Shown piece after piece: positions 47,801 to 54,925 of a stretch of DNA of 64,000 nt. The stretch covers positions 1-64,000 of the forward strand of contig NZ_JAUNLP010000008.1 of NCBI RefSeq assembly GCF_030532195.1, written 5' to 3'. The DNA is from Corynebacterium sp. GTDB taxonomy: Bacteria > Actinomycetota > Actinomycetes > Mycobacteriales > Mycobacteriaceae. The first letter of the stretch is position 1, and each line of letters begins with the position of its first letter. The notes under the pieces are model-generated. The model saw only the letters and a program-made list of their open reading frames with translations, did not search any database and had not been told where the DNA came from. Made by a program: the position numbers and the translations under genes.

Positions 47801-47875
47801 AGTAACTGCAAAAGTACCGAGGTTTGGCACGGCTGGGGTGGTCGTGCGCGAGGCGTCGAGCATTTCGAATTTCAC
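38798..47875 (-). CDS. fas: Type I fatty acid synthase
   Basis: A 3025-residue multienzyme that makes acyl-CoAs from acetyl- and malonyl-CoA. Domains in order: acetyltransferase (GHSQG, Ser near 128), enoyl reductase (GGMTPTTVD, ~400-650), dehydratase hot-dog region (~1150-1290), malonyl/palmitoyl transferase (GHSVGEYNALAAFAG, Ser near 1387), ACP (VDGVSSRRNQ, phosphopantetheine Ser near 1760), ketoreductase (VTGGSPHSIAAAV, ~2070) and ketosynthase (VACATAAVSVEEG, Cys near 2668; KHDTSTNANDPNE; SLTGHAKGG). This is the fungal/actinobacterial order. The start is the GTG at 47875 with AAGGA upstream. Next to acpS, as fasB is in C. glutamicum. Confidence 0.97.
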   Translation of the reverse strand: MKFEMLDASRTTTPAVPNLGTFAVTFAGQSRPWLDTLANALASGTAHSLRDICNRAEELLAPLYDDLAGQLPAGFDPIGWATALVTDEPIAADLTNPAVSVPGIVLAQLGIIEQLAAQGIYVADAVAVAGHSQGVLAAEIAARPEQTAEILALSRLIGVACARGTRVAGFGHSPMMSISGLTAEELQPQLPESCVIGLKNTRTTNVVVGPQAELDQLKEQLTEGRESAAPNQKNKSVECTVLPVSGAFHHPALAPAVAWVGEKAKLIGLDTNVADRLARTILVDPCDWNADVRRLIDQGATTIVDLGPHTGVVKLTEDNAEGYGVAVIPAATAAGQRSLFESEIEHPQPWRVFAPRLVVGEKPRVETKFTRLTGRSPILLGGMTPTTVDPEIVAAAANAGFWAELAGGGQVTPEIFEANVQRLSELLKEGRSAQFNTMFLDPYLWGLHIGGRRLLPRAVAAGCPIDGVTISAGIPEVDEAVALVQQLRAGGIPHISFKPGTTAQIESVLKIADALAEQGTAYPIIMQVEGGRAGGHHSWEDLDDLLIDTYAKIRTRDVVLAVGGGIGKPEQAREYLMGTWSTRYGLAPMPVDAIIIGTAAMAAKESTASESVKQMLVDTSGTDNWIPAGSAADGMASGRSQLGADIHEIDNAAARAGRLLDAVAGDTEAVHARREDIIAAINATAKPYFGDVDTMTYAELLHRYLDLCAPGGTFIDPTWATRFVTIVDRTEARLHSVDEGTFDALADGESLRTKPREELARLSDLLNLDIRLHPADVTFFITEACRTPGKPVPFVPVIDADVRRWWRSDSLWQAHDSRYDADAVCIIPGPQAVAGIDRANEPVAEILGRFEKATAQALMETGYLPGAPVDALSRMLEAPVIWWAGRQQPNPALTLGPENEWVCVSDDSEALGSQRLEHPGTGAIVEIIEAGDSAGEVGENVAWAQLSVPLPDAIGEDTALRIRMYQSEAMGAVPVVTHADATAAMRELTRIAAGGQLADVVDGVAVWDSAWDPMAVADYDAVTIGAFSGKRQETVPDVLVGHAWPAIFAAVAQARTETGIDVVEGMLALVHLEHHIRLLGTLPREETTLRVSARVDEVVDTDLGRVIVVRAEIRDGGDAIATLSERFAIRGRNGVATAKTNTVPFPTVTDTPRSFRGALSVSAPGAMEPFSCVTGDRNPIHVDSRAAALAGLPGVIVHGMWLSAMAEHAAMATAEAGLGNRIVEFTATMLSPVLPGQKVDFVVERRGVDDRPGAGEVREVTATVDGELVLTATAVIAAPTTAYVFPGQGIQSQGMGLAARTRSAAARRVWDRADAVTREKLGFSVVAIVRDNPTEVVVDGVRYFHPDGVLNLTQFTQVAMATLGLAQVAELREAGLLDEAAHFAGHSVGEYNALAAFAGALSADAVLEVVYRRGLTMHELVERDEQGRSNYGLCALRPDKIGVCEDEVADFVNRLSKDTGEFLEVVNLNLAGKQYAVAGTVAGLDALASQCARRSSDGKGYVRIPGIDVPFHSSVLREGVDSFRTHLDRLLPAEIDSKRLVGRYIPNLTATSFELSEKFVRQMADVADSEILERILADFDAAAANPSHLARTLLIELLAWQFCSPVRWIETQDLLFDDLCVSRLIEIGVGTAPTLANLAARTCQLPRHRGRDIRVLNFERDADAVFMRDQIQPEKTEQESVAVTEAESDLQPDPNPRPNPQMAPEAATPAPAPVTATGTDIADITISPAEALDILICQWTKVRADQLGAADSIETLVDGVSSRRNQLLLDLGVEFNLGSIDGAADAELPVLKDKINSLARGYTAFGPVLTEAIADGLRRITGPAGARANHIQDYVRGQWQLGDGWVTAVSAEIMLGAREGASLRGGDLAYLSPAAPTGVAELEQLSDAAVMAVAAQRGIAVAKPSINEGSAGLVDSTALNEFADKLTGQNGILATAARTILEQLGHELTGAIDVDAEDADDNLIDLVTAELGADWPKLVTPAFAPEKAVLIDDRWATSREDLARLWAAADEDVAHVAPGSIHETVTDQALWWANKADQAGRTQLAATYRRLAREATATTAENLSMSSDIAVVTGGSPHSIAAAVMAQLLAQGATVVATTSRLHHQRLAFYKELYRTHARGGAKLWVIPANLSSFQDLDTLTRWIGAEQTATVGADTVVTKPALTPTLLFPFAAPTVSGSLADAGPAAETQMRLLLWSVEKLIAGLCALGGDTNLTHRLHVVLPGSPNRGRFGGDGAYGEAKAALDAVVARWNVEELWKQRTTLAHAHIGWVRGTNLMGGNDPLVAAVEGKGVRTFSTEEMAAQLIDLASLQTRQDALVRPVVADLTGGLGEVNLNIAQLAEEAARSEKMAQAGQSVQPVQSQVPSPSRVIAGLPSPRRPIAQTTPCFGRIAVAPEDMVVIVGAGELGPYGSSRTRFEAEVGDISAAGVVELAWSMGLITYDDGWLDNDGQPVAETDIVARYRDEVLARVGVRRYADDGDLVDNTMTELTTVYLDRALSFPVRDRAAAETFVSSNPGNTTVSFDAETGQWLVTRAAGTPVQVPRRMAMSRYVGGQIPQGFDPARYGIPADMMDNLDRVSLWNLVCTVDAFLSSGFSPAQLLAAVNPARVSSTQGTGIGAMESLRSLYIDGLLGQPRANDVLQEALPNVIAAHVMQSYIGGYGQMIHPVAACATAAVSVEEGVDKIALGKADFVVAGGFDDLSTEGITGFGDMAATADSATMANKGIDHAHFSRPNDRRRGGFVESQGGGTVLLARGSVARDLGLPVLGVVAYAQSFADGAHTSIPAPGLGALAAAQGGKKSRLAHALAALDVAADDVAVLSKHDTSTNANDPNESELHEHIADELGRESANPLLVVSQKSLTGHAKGGAAAFQIIGLTQVLRSGIVPANRSLDCVDPALAQYERLVWPTKTVNFGDSLPLKAGFVTSLGFGHVSALVAIVHPEAFYQAVAQHDGEQAAQRWRGAAQNREVAGLRRIDEAIYGGEALYERPRERRLGDGGVFGSPAALEKAVLLSDGARLIDGVLQP

Positions 47876-48259
47876 GTGGCTGAGGTCCTTGTCTTTTGAA
47901 GTATGAGACGGAAACTGATTTTGTTTCCGAATCCTTGTCAGGACACTATGCCACAAATCATGAGGGATTCATCATGTTTTGTTGTGGCGGGTACGCGATA
48001 AGAACATCAGGTAGCAACGCAACTACATAGGAAGGCCCACATGGACGAGCACACCAGTTAGAGGGCGAAAGGTTTTGTCAGGGGAATGATTTCCGCAGGT
48101 AGGAAACAGTGTTCCCCGCCGGGATGTTTTACGCGACCATCGCCGGGAGAGTTGTCATTACGGCAAAGGGAGACACAAAAATAGTGCCACTACCTACGAT
48201 GTTTCGTGATGAACATCACAGATATGGCACGTGTGCAGCCTATGAAAATATGGCCTTAG
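47876..48259. other. fas upstream region
   Basis: A 384-bp stretch with no convincing gene. It holds the fas promoter (not resolved by eye), a possible six-codon frame at 48041-48061 with a strong AGGAAGG, and a GlxR-like site at 48205-48220. Confidence 0.6.
48205..48220. promoter_or_regulatory. GlxR/CRP-like site
   Basis: CGTGATGAACATCACA matches TGTGA-N6-TCACA with one mismatch. It lies 330 bp upstream of the fas start, far for direct control, and 40 bp beyond the end of the small gene at 48260. Confidence 0.5.
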
Positions 48260-48457
48260 TTAGTCGCCGAGTGCGTCCAAAATCGCGGACTCCGCTTCCG
48301 CTAAGCGGCGCTCGGACTCCTCAACATCCTGCTGCGACTTACCGTTGCGAACAACATTGCCGTCAAAAACTGCGCAGGGGTCATCGCTGACGACGGTGTC
48401 ATCGGGAACAATTCCGCGTCGCGCCATGTATTCATCCAAGTGCATTGAGATGCTCAT
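48260..48457 (-). CDS. Small acidic hypothetical protein
   Basis: A 65-residue protein with a strong ribosome-binding site (GGGAGG, 8 nt before the ATG). It begins MSISMHLDEYMARRGIVP, has a central PCAVFDGNVV with one Cys, and ends in a helical acidic segment (VEESERRLAEAESAILDALGD). I recognise no family. It points towards fas but is 384 bp away, so co-transcription is possible but not shown. The codon usage and start signal support a real gene. Confidence 0.65.
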   Translation of the reverse strand: MSISMHLDEYMARRGIVPDDTVVSDDPCAVFDGNVVRNGKSQQDVEESERRLAEAESAILDALGD

Positions 48458-48560
48458 TATTGCCTCCCTGCCCTTATTAAATGAGGTTGGTAGTTCTCCT
48501 GCAAATTGCCGCAGCTGGCGTAAATCTGCCTTAGGCGCGGGTAGAGACGTGCCGAAAAAT

Positions 48561-48593
48561 AAAACACCCCGTGACCTGCATAGTCACGGGGTG
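48561..48593 (-). terminator. tRNA-Leu terminator
   Basis: CACCCCGTGAC/GTCACGGGGTG stem with an A-run at 48561-48564 and beyond, which gives T's on the minus strand. Confidence 0.88.
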
Positions 48594-48601
48594 AAATACT
48601 G

Positions 48602-48683
<82 letters not shown>

Positions 48684-48822
48684 TCGTCGAAAAGAAGCCA
48701 CGATGAGTAATTCATCACAACCCTTTTGGACTGTACACACTTTATCGAGTTAAGACCAGATTTCCTAATGCCCTAATAACAGGCCCGCTAAACGACGCTG
48801 GCTAGGCAAGACTCTCACTGGC

Positions 48823-48828
48823 TATGGT
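48823..48828 (+). promoter_or_regulatory. -10 box of the LprD-like gene (leaderless)
   Basis: TATGGT, 6 nt before the GTG at 48835. Confidence 0.45.
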
Positions 48829-48834
48829 GGTTAT

Positions 48835-49227
48835 GTGTCCACTTCGAAGCATGACAATGTCACCGACAAGCCTAAAAAGATTCCTACCCGCACGCGGGTA
48901 GTTCAGCTGATCTTTCTCGTCATCGCCGTCGGTGCTACTTTCGCGCTCGCTTATTGGCAATTCAGCCGGTGGAACACGACTAGCTCGTTCCAAAACTTGG
49001 GTTATGCGCTACAGTGGCCAGCCTTTGGCCTGTTCTTCATCTGGGCCTACCGCAAGTACATGGAATACGAGCGCGAACGACTAGAGGGCAACGACGAAGC
49101 TGCGCATGTCGTGCGTGACGACGTAATGACTGAGATTCCGGACGAGTTCCTGCCAACGAACCCGGATGGTTCTCGAAAAGAGCCACACCCTGACCAGGCA
49201 AGCTCGGCCGACAGCGCTAATTCCTAG
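48835..49227 (+). CDS. LprD-like conserved membrane protein
   Basis: A 130-residue protein. Two transmembrane helices lie at residues ~22-42 (VVQLIFLVIAVGATFALAYW) and ~58-75 (LQWPAFGLFFIWAYRKY). The C-terminal 50 residues are hydrophilic and Asp/Glu/Pro-rich. It is followed by a DUF3817 gene, the arrangement of Rv1343c (LprD)-Rv1342c, and I infer orthology from that order and the topology. Leaderless GTG start. Function unknown. Confidence 0.8.
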   Translation: MSTSKHDNVTDKPKKIPTRTRVVQLIFLVIAVGATFALAYWQFSRWNTTSSFQNLGYALQWPAFGLFFIWAYRKYMEYERERLEGNDEAAHVVRDDVMTEIPDEFLPTNPDGSRKEPHPDQASSADSANS

Positions 49228-49264
49228 GTGACTTCACCACTTACTTTTTAGAAAAGGACTTTTA

Positions 49265-49618
49265 GTGACCAACATCAACCCAGATCGTCAACAGCGTGTG
49301 AAGAAGGCACTGACATTTTTCTCGATTACTGCCTACTTCACCGGCGTGATGCTGCTCGCACTTGTCGGCGCAATGATTTACCGCTACGGCATTTTGGGCG
49401 ACACCGGTGAGTCGCCACGATGGTTCTTCACCATCGCCCAGGTTCACGGCTTTGGCTACATGGCGTTCCTGATTGCCACCGTGAACCTGGGCACCAAGGC
49501 CCGCTGGGAGCCTGCCAAGTGGATCATCACCGCACTCGGCGGTGTTGTCCCGTTCCTGTCCTTCTTCGTTGAAAAGAAGCGCCGCGACGAGGTCGCCGAA
49601 ACCTTCCAGCTGAAATAA
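49265..49618 (+). CDS. DUF3817 integral membrane protein
   Basis: A 117-residue protein with three hydrophobic helices and the family core FTIAQVHGFGYMAFLIATVNLGTK. A KKRRDE basic segment follows the last helix. Start GTG with AAAGGA upstream. It is 37 bp after the LprD-like gene and probably in the same operon (Rv1342c position). It converges on rdgB. The function of the family is unknown. Confidence 0.88.
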   Translation: MTNINPDRQQRVKKALTFFSITAYFTGVMLLALVGAMIYRYGILGDTGESPRWFFTIAQVHGFGYMAFLIATVNLGTKARWEPAKWIITALGGVVPFLSFFVEKKRRDEVAETFQLK

Positions 49619-49666
49619 GGCCGCTGCCGCTTTAGCGGCTACGGCAACGGTTAAGCCGGACGCCGC

Positions 49667-50368
49667 TTAGGCGAATTCCGGCAGTCCAGCCAGAATCTTG
49701 AGCGCCGAAGCCAGCGCACGCAATGCACGCCCCCTGTGGCTGTGTGCGTCCTTGGTTTCGGCGCTTAGCTGTGCTGCGGACAAAGTGCCCTCAGCATTAC
49801 CGCCCTCACCCACCTCCGGTGCAAAGATTGGGTCGTAGCCAAAGCCATTTTCGCCGATAGGCTCACGCAGAAGCTTGCCCGGCCAGCGGCCCTCCACAAA
49901 CAGCAAGAGGTTGCCGGAATCATCGATGACCGCCGGGAAACCGGCGTCGGAAAGCGCGGCCGGTACCTTGCCGACACCCGGAATCACCAGCGCGCAGGCA
50001 CTGCGGAAGGAAGCACCGCGGCGCTCATCTGGGCAGTCAGCCATCTGCGCTAGCAGCAGCTTATTGTTTGCGGCATCGTCACCATGAGCGCCCGACCAGC
50101 GGGCAGACAGCACACCCGGCATTCCGTTGAGCTCATCGACGCTGAGGCCAGAGTCATCCGCCAAACAGGCAAGACCGGTATGGCGAGCACCCTCGAGTGC
50201 CTTCAGATGGGCGTTGTCGACAAAAGTGCGACCGGTTTCCGGCTTTTCTTCGTATTCTTCGACGTCGCGGAGCGACAGCAGCTCAATCGAGTCGATGTTC
50301 TCGGCCTTCAAAATACGGTCGAGTTCTTCCAGCTTCTTGGCATTGCGCGTAGCAACTAGCAGCTTCAC
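49667..50368 (-). CDS. rdgB: XTP/dITP pyrophosphatase (Ham1/RdgB)
   Basis: A 233-residue house-cleaning enzyme that hydrolyses non-canonical purine triphosphates such as XTP and dITP to monophosphates. [15 protein letters not shown] at the N-terminus, [12 protein letters not shown] with the catalytic Asp, and [10 protein letters not shown] are family motifs. It is longer than the usual ~200 residues, with small insertions. Its ATG overlaps the rph stop by 4 nt, so the two are translationally coupled, as in Rv1340-Rv1341. Confidence 0.96.
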   Translation of the reverse strand: MKLLVATRNAKKLEELDRILKAENIDSIELLSLRDVEEYEEKPETGRTFVDNAHLKALEGARHTGLACLADDSGLSVDELNGMPGVLSARWSGAHGDDAANNKLLLAQMADCPDERRGASFRSACALVIPGVGKVPAALSDAGFPAVIDDSGNLLLFVEGRWPGKLLREPIGENGFGYDPIFAPEVGEGGNAEGTLSAAQLSAETKDAHSHRGRALRALASALKILAGLPEFA

Positions 50369-51126
50369 GGCAGCTCTCCTGGGTACGGAGCGCGCAGAAC
50401 TTCCTGCTGAATGGCGATGAGTTCACGAAGACCCTTTTCAGCGGAATCGAGCATGGCATTTAGCTGGTCGCGGTCGAAAGTGCCGTCCTCGCCAGTGCCC
50501 TGGATTTCCACAAACTTGCCCTCTGCCGTCATGACAACGTTGAGGTCGACCTCAGCGCGCGAGTCCTCCTCATAAGGAAGATCCAGGCTGACGCGACCAT
50601 CGACAATGCCGACAGAGACGGCGGCAACCGGGGCCTTCAGCGGTGCACCTGGCACGGCGCCGGCTGCGTGTAGGTAGGTCAGGGCATCTGCCAGCGCAAC
50701 ATATGCGCCGGTAATGGAGGCGGTACGAGTACCGCCGTCGGCCTGCAGCACATCACAGTCGATATTGATGGTGTTCTCGCCGAGTTCCTTCAGGTCCACA
50801 GCTGCACGCAGGGAACGGCCAATCAGACGGGAAATCTCATGAGTGCGGCCCTTGACCTTGCCCCTCATAGATTCACGAGGCATGCGCTCATGGGTAGCGG
50901 CAGGCAGCATGGAGTACTCGGCGGTCAGCCAGCCCTCACCGGTATCGCGCTTGAAGCGCGGCACCGACTGCTCTACGGAGGCCGTACACATCACACGAGT
51001 GTTGCCGAAAGTCACCAGCACGGAACCTGCTGGGTTATCGGTGAAACCACGGGTAATAGTCACCTTGCGCATCTCATCGAGCGCACGGCCGTCTGCGCGA
51101 CGGAAATCGGAATCAGCTGTAGTCAT
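50365..51126 (-). CDS. rph: Ribonuclease PH
   Basis: A phosphorolytic 3'-5' exoribonuclease of 253 residues that trims tRNA 3' ends. [16 protein letters not shown] opens the protein, [19 protein letters not shown] follows, and [19 protein letters not shown] holds the catalytic region. The ATG at 51126 is selected over a GTG two codons upstream because a TAGGGT hexamer (51134-51139) ends 7 nt before it. It opens the rph-rdgB pair. Confidence 0.96.
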   Translation of the reverse strand: MTTADSDFRRADGRALDEMRKVTITRGFTDNPAGSVLVTFGNTRVMCTASVEQSVPRFKRDTGEGWLTAEYSMLPAATHERMPRESMRGKVKGRTHEISRLIGRSLRAAVDLKELGENTINIDCDVLQADGGTRTASITGAYVALADALTYLHAAGAVPGAPLKAPVAAVSVGIVDGRVSLDLPYEEDSRAEVDLNVVMTAEGKFVEIQGTGEDGTFDRDQLNAMLDSAEKGLRELIAIQQEVLRAPYPGELP

Positions 51127-51133
51127 AACCACT

Positions 51134-51139
51134 ACCCTA
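51134..51139 (-). promoter_or_regulatory. -10 box of rph-rdgB (leaderless)
   Basis: TAGGGT on the minus strand, 7 nt before the rph ATG. Confidence 0.45.
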
Positions 51140-51214
51140 CCGCCCGGCGCGGAGACGCCGCGACAAAAGCAGCAGTCGGCCTACCGCCACGGATCCATCC
51201 AGGACTGGTAGGCC

Positions 51215-51991
51215 TCAAAGCTCCATGCCCAGGTAGGCCAGCTCCACTTCGCCGTCGAAAGTTGTCTTCGCCGCACGCAGTGCTTCATTGCCATCGCTGT
51301 ACGGCGGGATGTGTGTCAGTACCAGACGTTTTACCCCTGCCAGGCTCGCCGCTCTGCCAGCCTCATAGCCGGACATATGCATGTTCGGCGGATTGCCCTC
51401 TTCGTTACTGCACCACGTGGCTTCGCATACGAAGACATCCGCATCTCGAGCCAGCTCCACCAGCTGGTCCGTCCACGCACTGTCGCCGGAGTAAGCGAAA
51501 ACCTGTCCATCGGCTTCAATACGGTAACCGACCGTAGGCACCGGATGAATCATTGAATATGGCGTGACGACGGCACCTCCGTCATCAGGGTGTCCACCGA
51601 CGTTGAAGGACTCACCAGGGTGGCACACAATCTGTTCAAAGGTGTCATCCAGATTTGCGTCGTCCTCATTGCCCATAGCTGCACACATCACGCCAATGCG
51701 CGTGTGGATATCGCCAGGGCCAACAAGCAGATTGCGGTTTTTTGCAGGGGCGGTCGGGTGGAAGCGACGCCACACCAGAAGACCGGGAATATCCGCAGTA
51801 TGGTCTGGGTGGACATGCGTCAGCAACAAGTCGCACGCAGCTGGGTCTGCGACTTTTTGCAATTCCACAAGGACACCAGGGCCCATGTCCATGGCAAAGG
51901 TTCGGCCATTATCTAGCTCGACGAAGTAGCCAGATGCTGGCGCCAATGGGCCGCCCATACTGCCCGTACATCCCAGAACCTTCAATCGCAT
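51215..51991 (-). CDS. Metallo-beta-lactamase-fold hydrolase (Rv1339-like)
   Basis: A 258-residue soluble protein. The metal motif THVHPDHTAD gives His59, His61, Asp63 and His64. YSGDSAWTDQL supplies another Asp ligand, and LTHIPPY a late His. It sits between rph and murI, as Rv1339 does; Rv1339 has been described as an atypical class II cyclic-nucleotide phosphodiesterase. The same activity here is inferred from position and fold. A generic RNase Z-like role is the alternative. Confidence 0.88.
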   Translation of the reverse strand: MRLKVLGCTGSMGGPLAPASGYFVELDNGRTFAMDMGPGVLVELQKVADPAACDLLLTHVHPDHTADIPGLLVWRRFHPTAPAKNRNLLVGPGDIHTRIGVMCAAMGNEDDANLDDTFEQIVCHPGESFNVGGHPDDGGAVVTPYSMIHPVPTVGYRIEADGQVFAYSGDSAWTDQLVELARDADVFVCEATWCSNEEGNPPNMHMSGYEAGRAASLAGVKRLVLTHIPPYSDGNEALRAAKTTFDGEVELAYLGMEL

Positions 51992-52070
51992 ACTTCAAGC
52001 TTGCCATGTATCTACCCAAAGTAGAGACAAAAACCAGTCGACTACACGCCATCAATAACAAACGTCACAT

Positions 52071-52898
52071 TTAGGCATGCATAGTGACCTGACTAATACA
52101 TGGGCCGAGGAAGCGCTTGGCCAAAGTAGCAAAAACCTGGGGGTCACCAGTGGATTCAAAGGTTCTAACCGGGTTGGGATTATTCTCCGGATCGGCGAGC
52201 ATATCCGTCTCAGTGAGGATGCGCAGCACGTCCTTGGACGTTTCCTCTGCGGAGGAAACAAGCGCCACATCCTCCCCCATGGCCAACTGAATGACACCAG
52301 AGAGCAATGGATAGTGCGTGCAGCCAAGCACCAACGTGTCAACTCCCGCCGCCTGCAACGGAGCCAGGTATCCCTCGGCGATACCCAAAATCTGGCGGCC
52401 CGAGGTGATACCGCGTTCCACAAAGTCCACAAACCGCGGGCAGTCAACTGCAGAGACCTCCACGCCCGGCACGGCATCAAACAGATCCTGATAAGCGCGC
52501 GAACGAATAGTCGCGGCAGTGCCAATTACGCCAATCTTGCCGTTGCGGGTCGTCGAGACCGCTCTGCGCACAGCAGGCAAAATTACCTCAACAACCGGGA
52601 TTGGGTAACGCTCACGTGCATCCCGCAGAAATGCCGCCGACGCGGTGTTGCAGGCAATGACAATCATCTTGCAACCGCGCTCAACCAAATCATCGGCGAT
52701 AGCCTCCGCATGACGTCGAACCTCGGCAATACGCAGCGGACCGTATGGCCCATTGGCTGTGTCACCGATGTACATAATCGACTCATGTGGCAGCTGATCC
52801 ATGATTGCGCGAGCCACGGTCAACCCGCCAACACCGGAGTCAAAAATGCCGATTGGTGCCGTTGGGTCCGGAAAACCGCTGTCCTGCGAAGCGTCCAC
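52071..52898 (-). CDS. murI: Glutamate racemase
   Basis: A 275-residue cytosolic enzyme that makes D-glutamate for peptidoglycan stem peptides. Cofactor-independent racemisation uses two cysteines: Cys83 in CNTASAAF and Cys193 in [20 protein letters not shown] and [11 protein letters not shown] near the N-terminus are also diagnostic. The start is a GTG with GAGGAG about 13 nt upstream. The rhomboid gene lies 68 bp upstream in the same direction. Confidence 0.97.
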   Translation of the reverse strand: MDASQDSGFPDPTAPIGIFDSGVGGLTVARAIMDQLPHESIMYIGDTANGPYGPLRIAEVRRHAEAIADDLVERGCKMIVIACNTASAAFLRDARERYPIPVVEVILPAVRRAVSTTRNGKIGVIGTAATIRSRAYQDLFDAVPGVEVSAVDCPRFVDFVERGITSGRQILGIAEGYLAPLQAAGVDTLVLGCTHYPLLSGVIQLAMGEDVALVSSAEETSKDVLRILTETDMLADPENNPNPVRTFESTGDPQVFATLAKRFLGPCISQVTMHA

Positions 52899-52966
52899 GG
52901 TTACTTAAAAACTCCTCAATCCACTTGCGCCCACTGCGCTACGCGCGTGTCTATCGAGTATCTATC

Positions 52967-53677
52967 TTAGGCAGACCGCTGACGACCACGCTTAAACATG
53001 AAGGCCGCCCAGATACCACCGAGCGCGCCGAAGAGGTGCATCTGCCAGCTAATGGCCATCTCCGTTGGGAATACGCCCCAGACCAGACCGGAATACATCG
53101 ATGCCAAGATAATGCCCAGAATGATTTGCAGTATGCGGCGGTTGACGAAACCACGCACAATCAGAAACGCCAACCAGCCATAAATGAGGCCCGAAGCACC
53201 GATGTGGACACTATAAATATCACCCACAAGCCACGTACACGCACCGGAGACCACCGTGACCAAAAGCGTGACTTGCCAGAACAGGCGTTTCGACGACAGC
53301 GCAATCAGCCCGGCAAATAACGCGCCGGGCAGTGAATTGGCCATGATGTGCGAGAAGTTAGCGTGCAACAGTGGTGCCGCAAAAATACCCCACCACGCCG
53401 ACGTATCGCGCGGCCGAACGCCGAAGTTATTGAGGCTGTCGAAGAATATGAAGTGATTAACCAGGAAGACCAGCCAAATGACAACCAAAAAGCCGACCGC
53501 GGTGCTGATAGCGGCGCTCAGCCCGCCATCGCGATCCTGCGGCATCAGCTGATTGCGCCGACGGTTTTGCACGGGACCACCCGTGTACGGGCTGCCTGAA
53601 AACTGGCTGCCCTGATAAGGGTTCCCCGCATACTGTGGAGAGTAATTCGGGCTCCAACCCGGATTCTGGGAAGGCAT
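52967..53677 (-). CDS. Rhomboid-family intramembrane serine protease
   Basis: A 236-residue protein. The first 55 residues are a Gly/Tyr/Asn/Gln-rich cytoplasmic stretch. Six or seven helices follow. The catalytic dyad is Ser162 in GASGLIYGW and His214 in QMHLFGALGG, and LLHANFSHIMANSL is the conserved H-x-x-x-N region of helix 2. GAGGAG precedes the ATG. Substrates are unknown. Corresponds to Rv1337 next to murI. Confidence 0.94.
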   Translation of the reverse strand: MPSQNPGWSPNYSPQYAGNPYQGSQFSGSPYTGGPVQNRRRNQLMPQDRDGGLSAAISTAVGFLVVIWLVFLVNHFIFFDSLNNFGVRPRDTSAWWGIFAAPLLHANFSHIMANSLPGALFAGLIALSSKRLFWQVTLLVTVVSGACTWLVGDIYSVHIGASGLIYGWLAFLIVRGFVNRRILQIILGIILASMYSGLVWGVFPTEMAISWQMHLFGALGGIWAAFMFKRGRQRSA

Positions 53678-53739
53678 CGTAGGTGAATTCTCCTCACATA
53701 TAGAGGCCGGATGTTGCTTCCGAGCCTAGTCCTCACACC

Positions 53740-54870
53740 CTATTTCGCGCGCATCTCCGACACGGCCGCAACTCCTGCGCGCCCGGATGCACTGAGCACT
53801 GCATCAACAATGGCCATTTGCACCGCGTCAGCTGCCATCGCCGTCAACAGTGCCACAACCTCCGGATCGAGTCCCTCTGATTCAGCCAAATTTCCCGTAC
53901 TAAGTGCAAAGAGCGTGTCACCGTCCATCGGCGCATGCGCAGGTCGGATTGCCCGCGCCAACCCGTCATGGCCGCACATTGCAAGTCGCTTGAGCTGAGC
54001 CGTTGAAAGCGGCGCATTGGTCACCAGTGTTCCAATCGTGGTGTTACGCGTGCTTTGCGACGGCTGCCCTTGCCCGGCCTCCTCGGTCAACACTTTGGTC
54101 CGTCCGACGAAAACCTCATCCAATTTGGCAAGCGCTTCGCGGCTGACTCCAGCGGCCGTGGGCATGCCGTAAAGGTGACCTTCATCATCGATAACCGCAC
54201 CAAAGGAGTTCACCACCATTGCCGCGGCGACGAAGTACTTGCCATCGGCCGAGGTCACCTTAGCCTGCCCGAAACCACCTTTGATGGCACCGGCCATAGC
54301 GCCTGTACCAGCACCGATAGTACCGGAGGGCGAGGCGGCGGAGTCGTCGTCAAGCGCGTGCGACAGTGCTTCTCGTCCAAGCTGCGCGGTAGGCAGCGTG
54401 GGCTCTCCGAGCAGGAGATCGAAAATGACGGCGCCGGGGACGATGGGCACCAGGATGTCAGGGCGTGTCGGGGTGATTTCGAAGCCGATGCCGCGGTCGC
54501 GCAATTCGCGCATGACGCCGTCGGCGGCGGCCAATCCGAATGCGGATCCGCCGGCGAGCACGATGGCGTGGGCTCGTTCGACCGTGTTTTCCGGGGCGAG
54601 CAGGTCGGTCTCGCGCGTGCCGGGACCTCCGCCGCGCACATCGACAGCGCCTGTGGCACCACTGGGGGCGGCGATGACGGTCACACCTGTGTCGCCTTCG
54701 CTCGCGTGCCCGATAGAGATACCGTCAATATCGGCAAAACTACCTGGGCCAGCGGTGATGCTAGTGCCGAACGCACTGCTACTGGCGTGGCGGGCAACAT
54801 CGGCAGCGGGAATACCAAAAAGGCCCGTGGCCGGCGAGGAGCTTTCGGAATTGTTAGGGGAATTGTTCAT
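53740..54870 (-). CDS. P1-family peptidase (DmpA/NylC type N-terminal nucleophile hydrolase)
   Basis: A 376-residue protein. Members are made as a precursor that cuts itself in front of a Thr or Ser nucleophile. Here STRNTTIGTLVTNAP places the cut between Asn276 and Thr277. GGPGTRETDLL and LAGGSAFGLAAADGV are other family motifs. Substrates are short peptides or amides and cannot be read from sequence. The start is the ATG at 54870 or a GTG at 54885. Matches the Rv1333 position. Confidence 0.9.
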   Translation of the reverse strand: MNNSPNNSESSSPATGLFGIPAADVARHASSSAFGTSITAGPGSFADIDGISIGHASEGDTGVTVIAAPSGATGAVDVRGGGPGTRETDLLAPENTVERAHAIVLAGGSAFGLAAADGVMRELRDRGIGFEITPTRPDILVPIVPGAVIFDLLLGEPTLPTAQLGREALSHALDDDSAASPSGTIGAGTGAMAGAIKGGFGQAKVTSADGKYFVAAAMVVNSFGAVIDDEGHLYGMPTAAGVSREALAKLDEVFVGRTKVLTEEAGQGQPSQSTRNTTIGTLVTNAPLSTAQLKRLAMCGHDGLARAIRPAHAPMDGDTLFALSTGNLAESEGLDPEVVALLTAMAADAVQMAIVDAVLSASGRAGVAAVSEMRAK

Positions 54871-54925
54871 TGTCGACCACGGCACCTTTCGAGACGGTTA
54901 GTGTCTTTAAGCTGCGGCAGGGACC

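Noticed and set aside
48109..48390. 93-codon frame on the plus strand overlapping the small acidic gene
   Set aside because: It is antisense to a frame with a far better ribosome-binding site, and its product is basic and Cys/His/Arg-rich.
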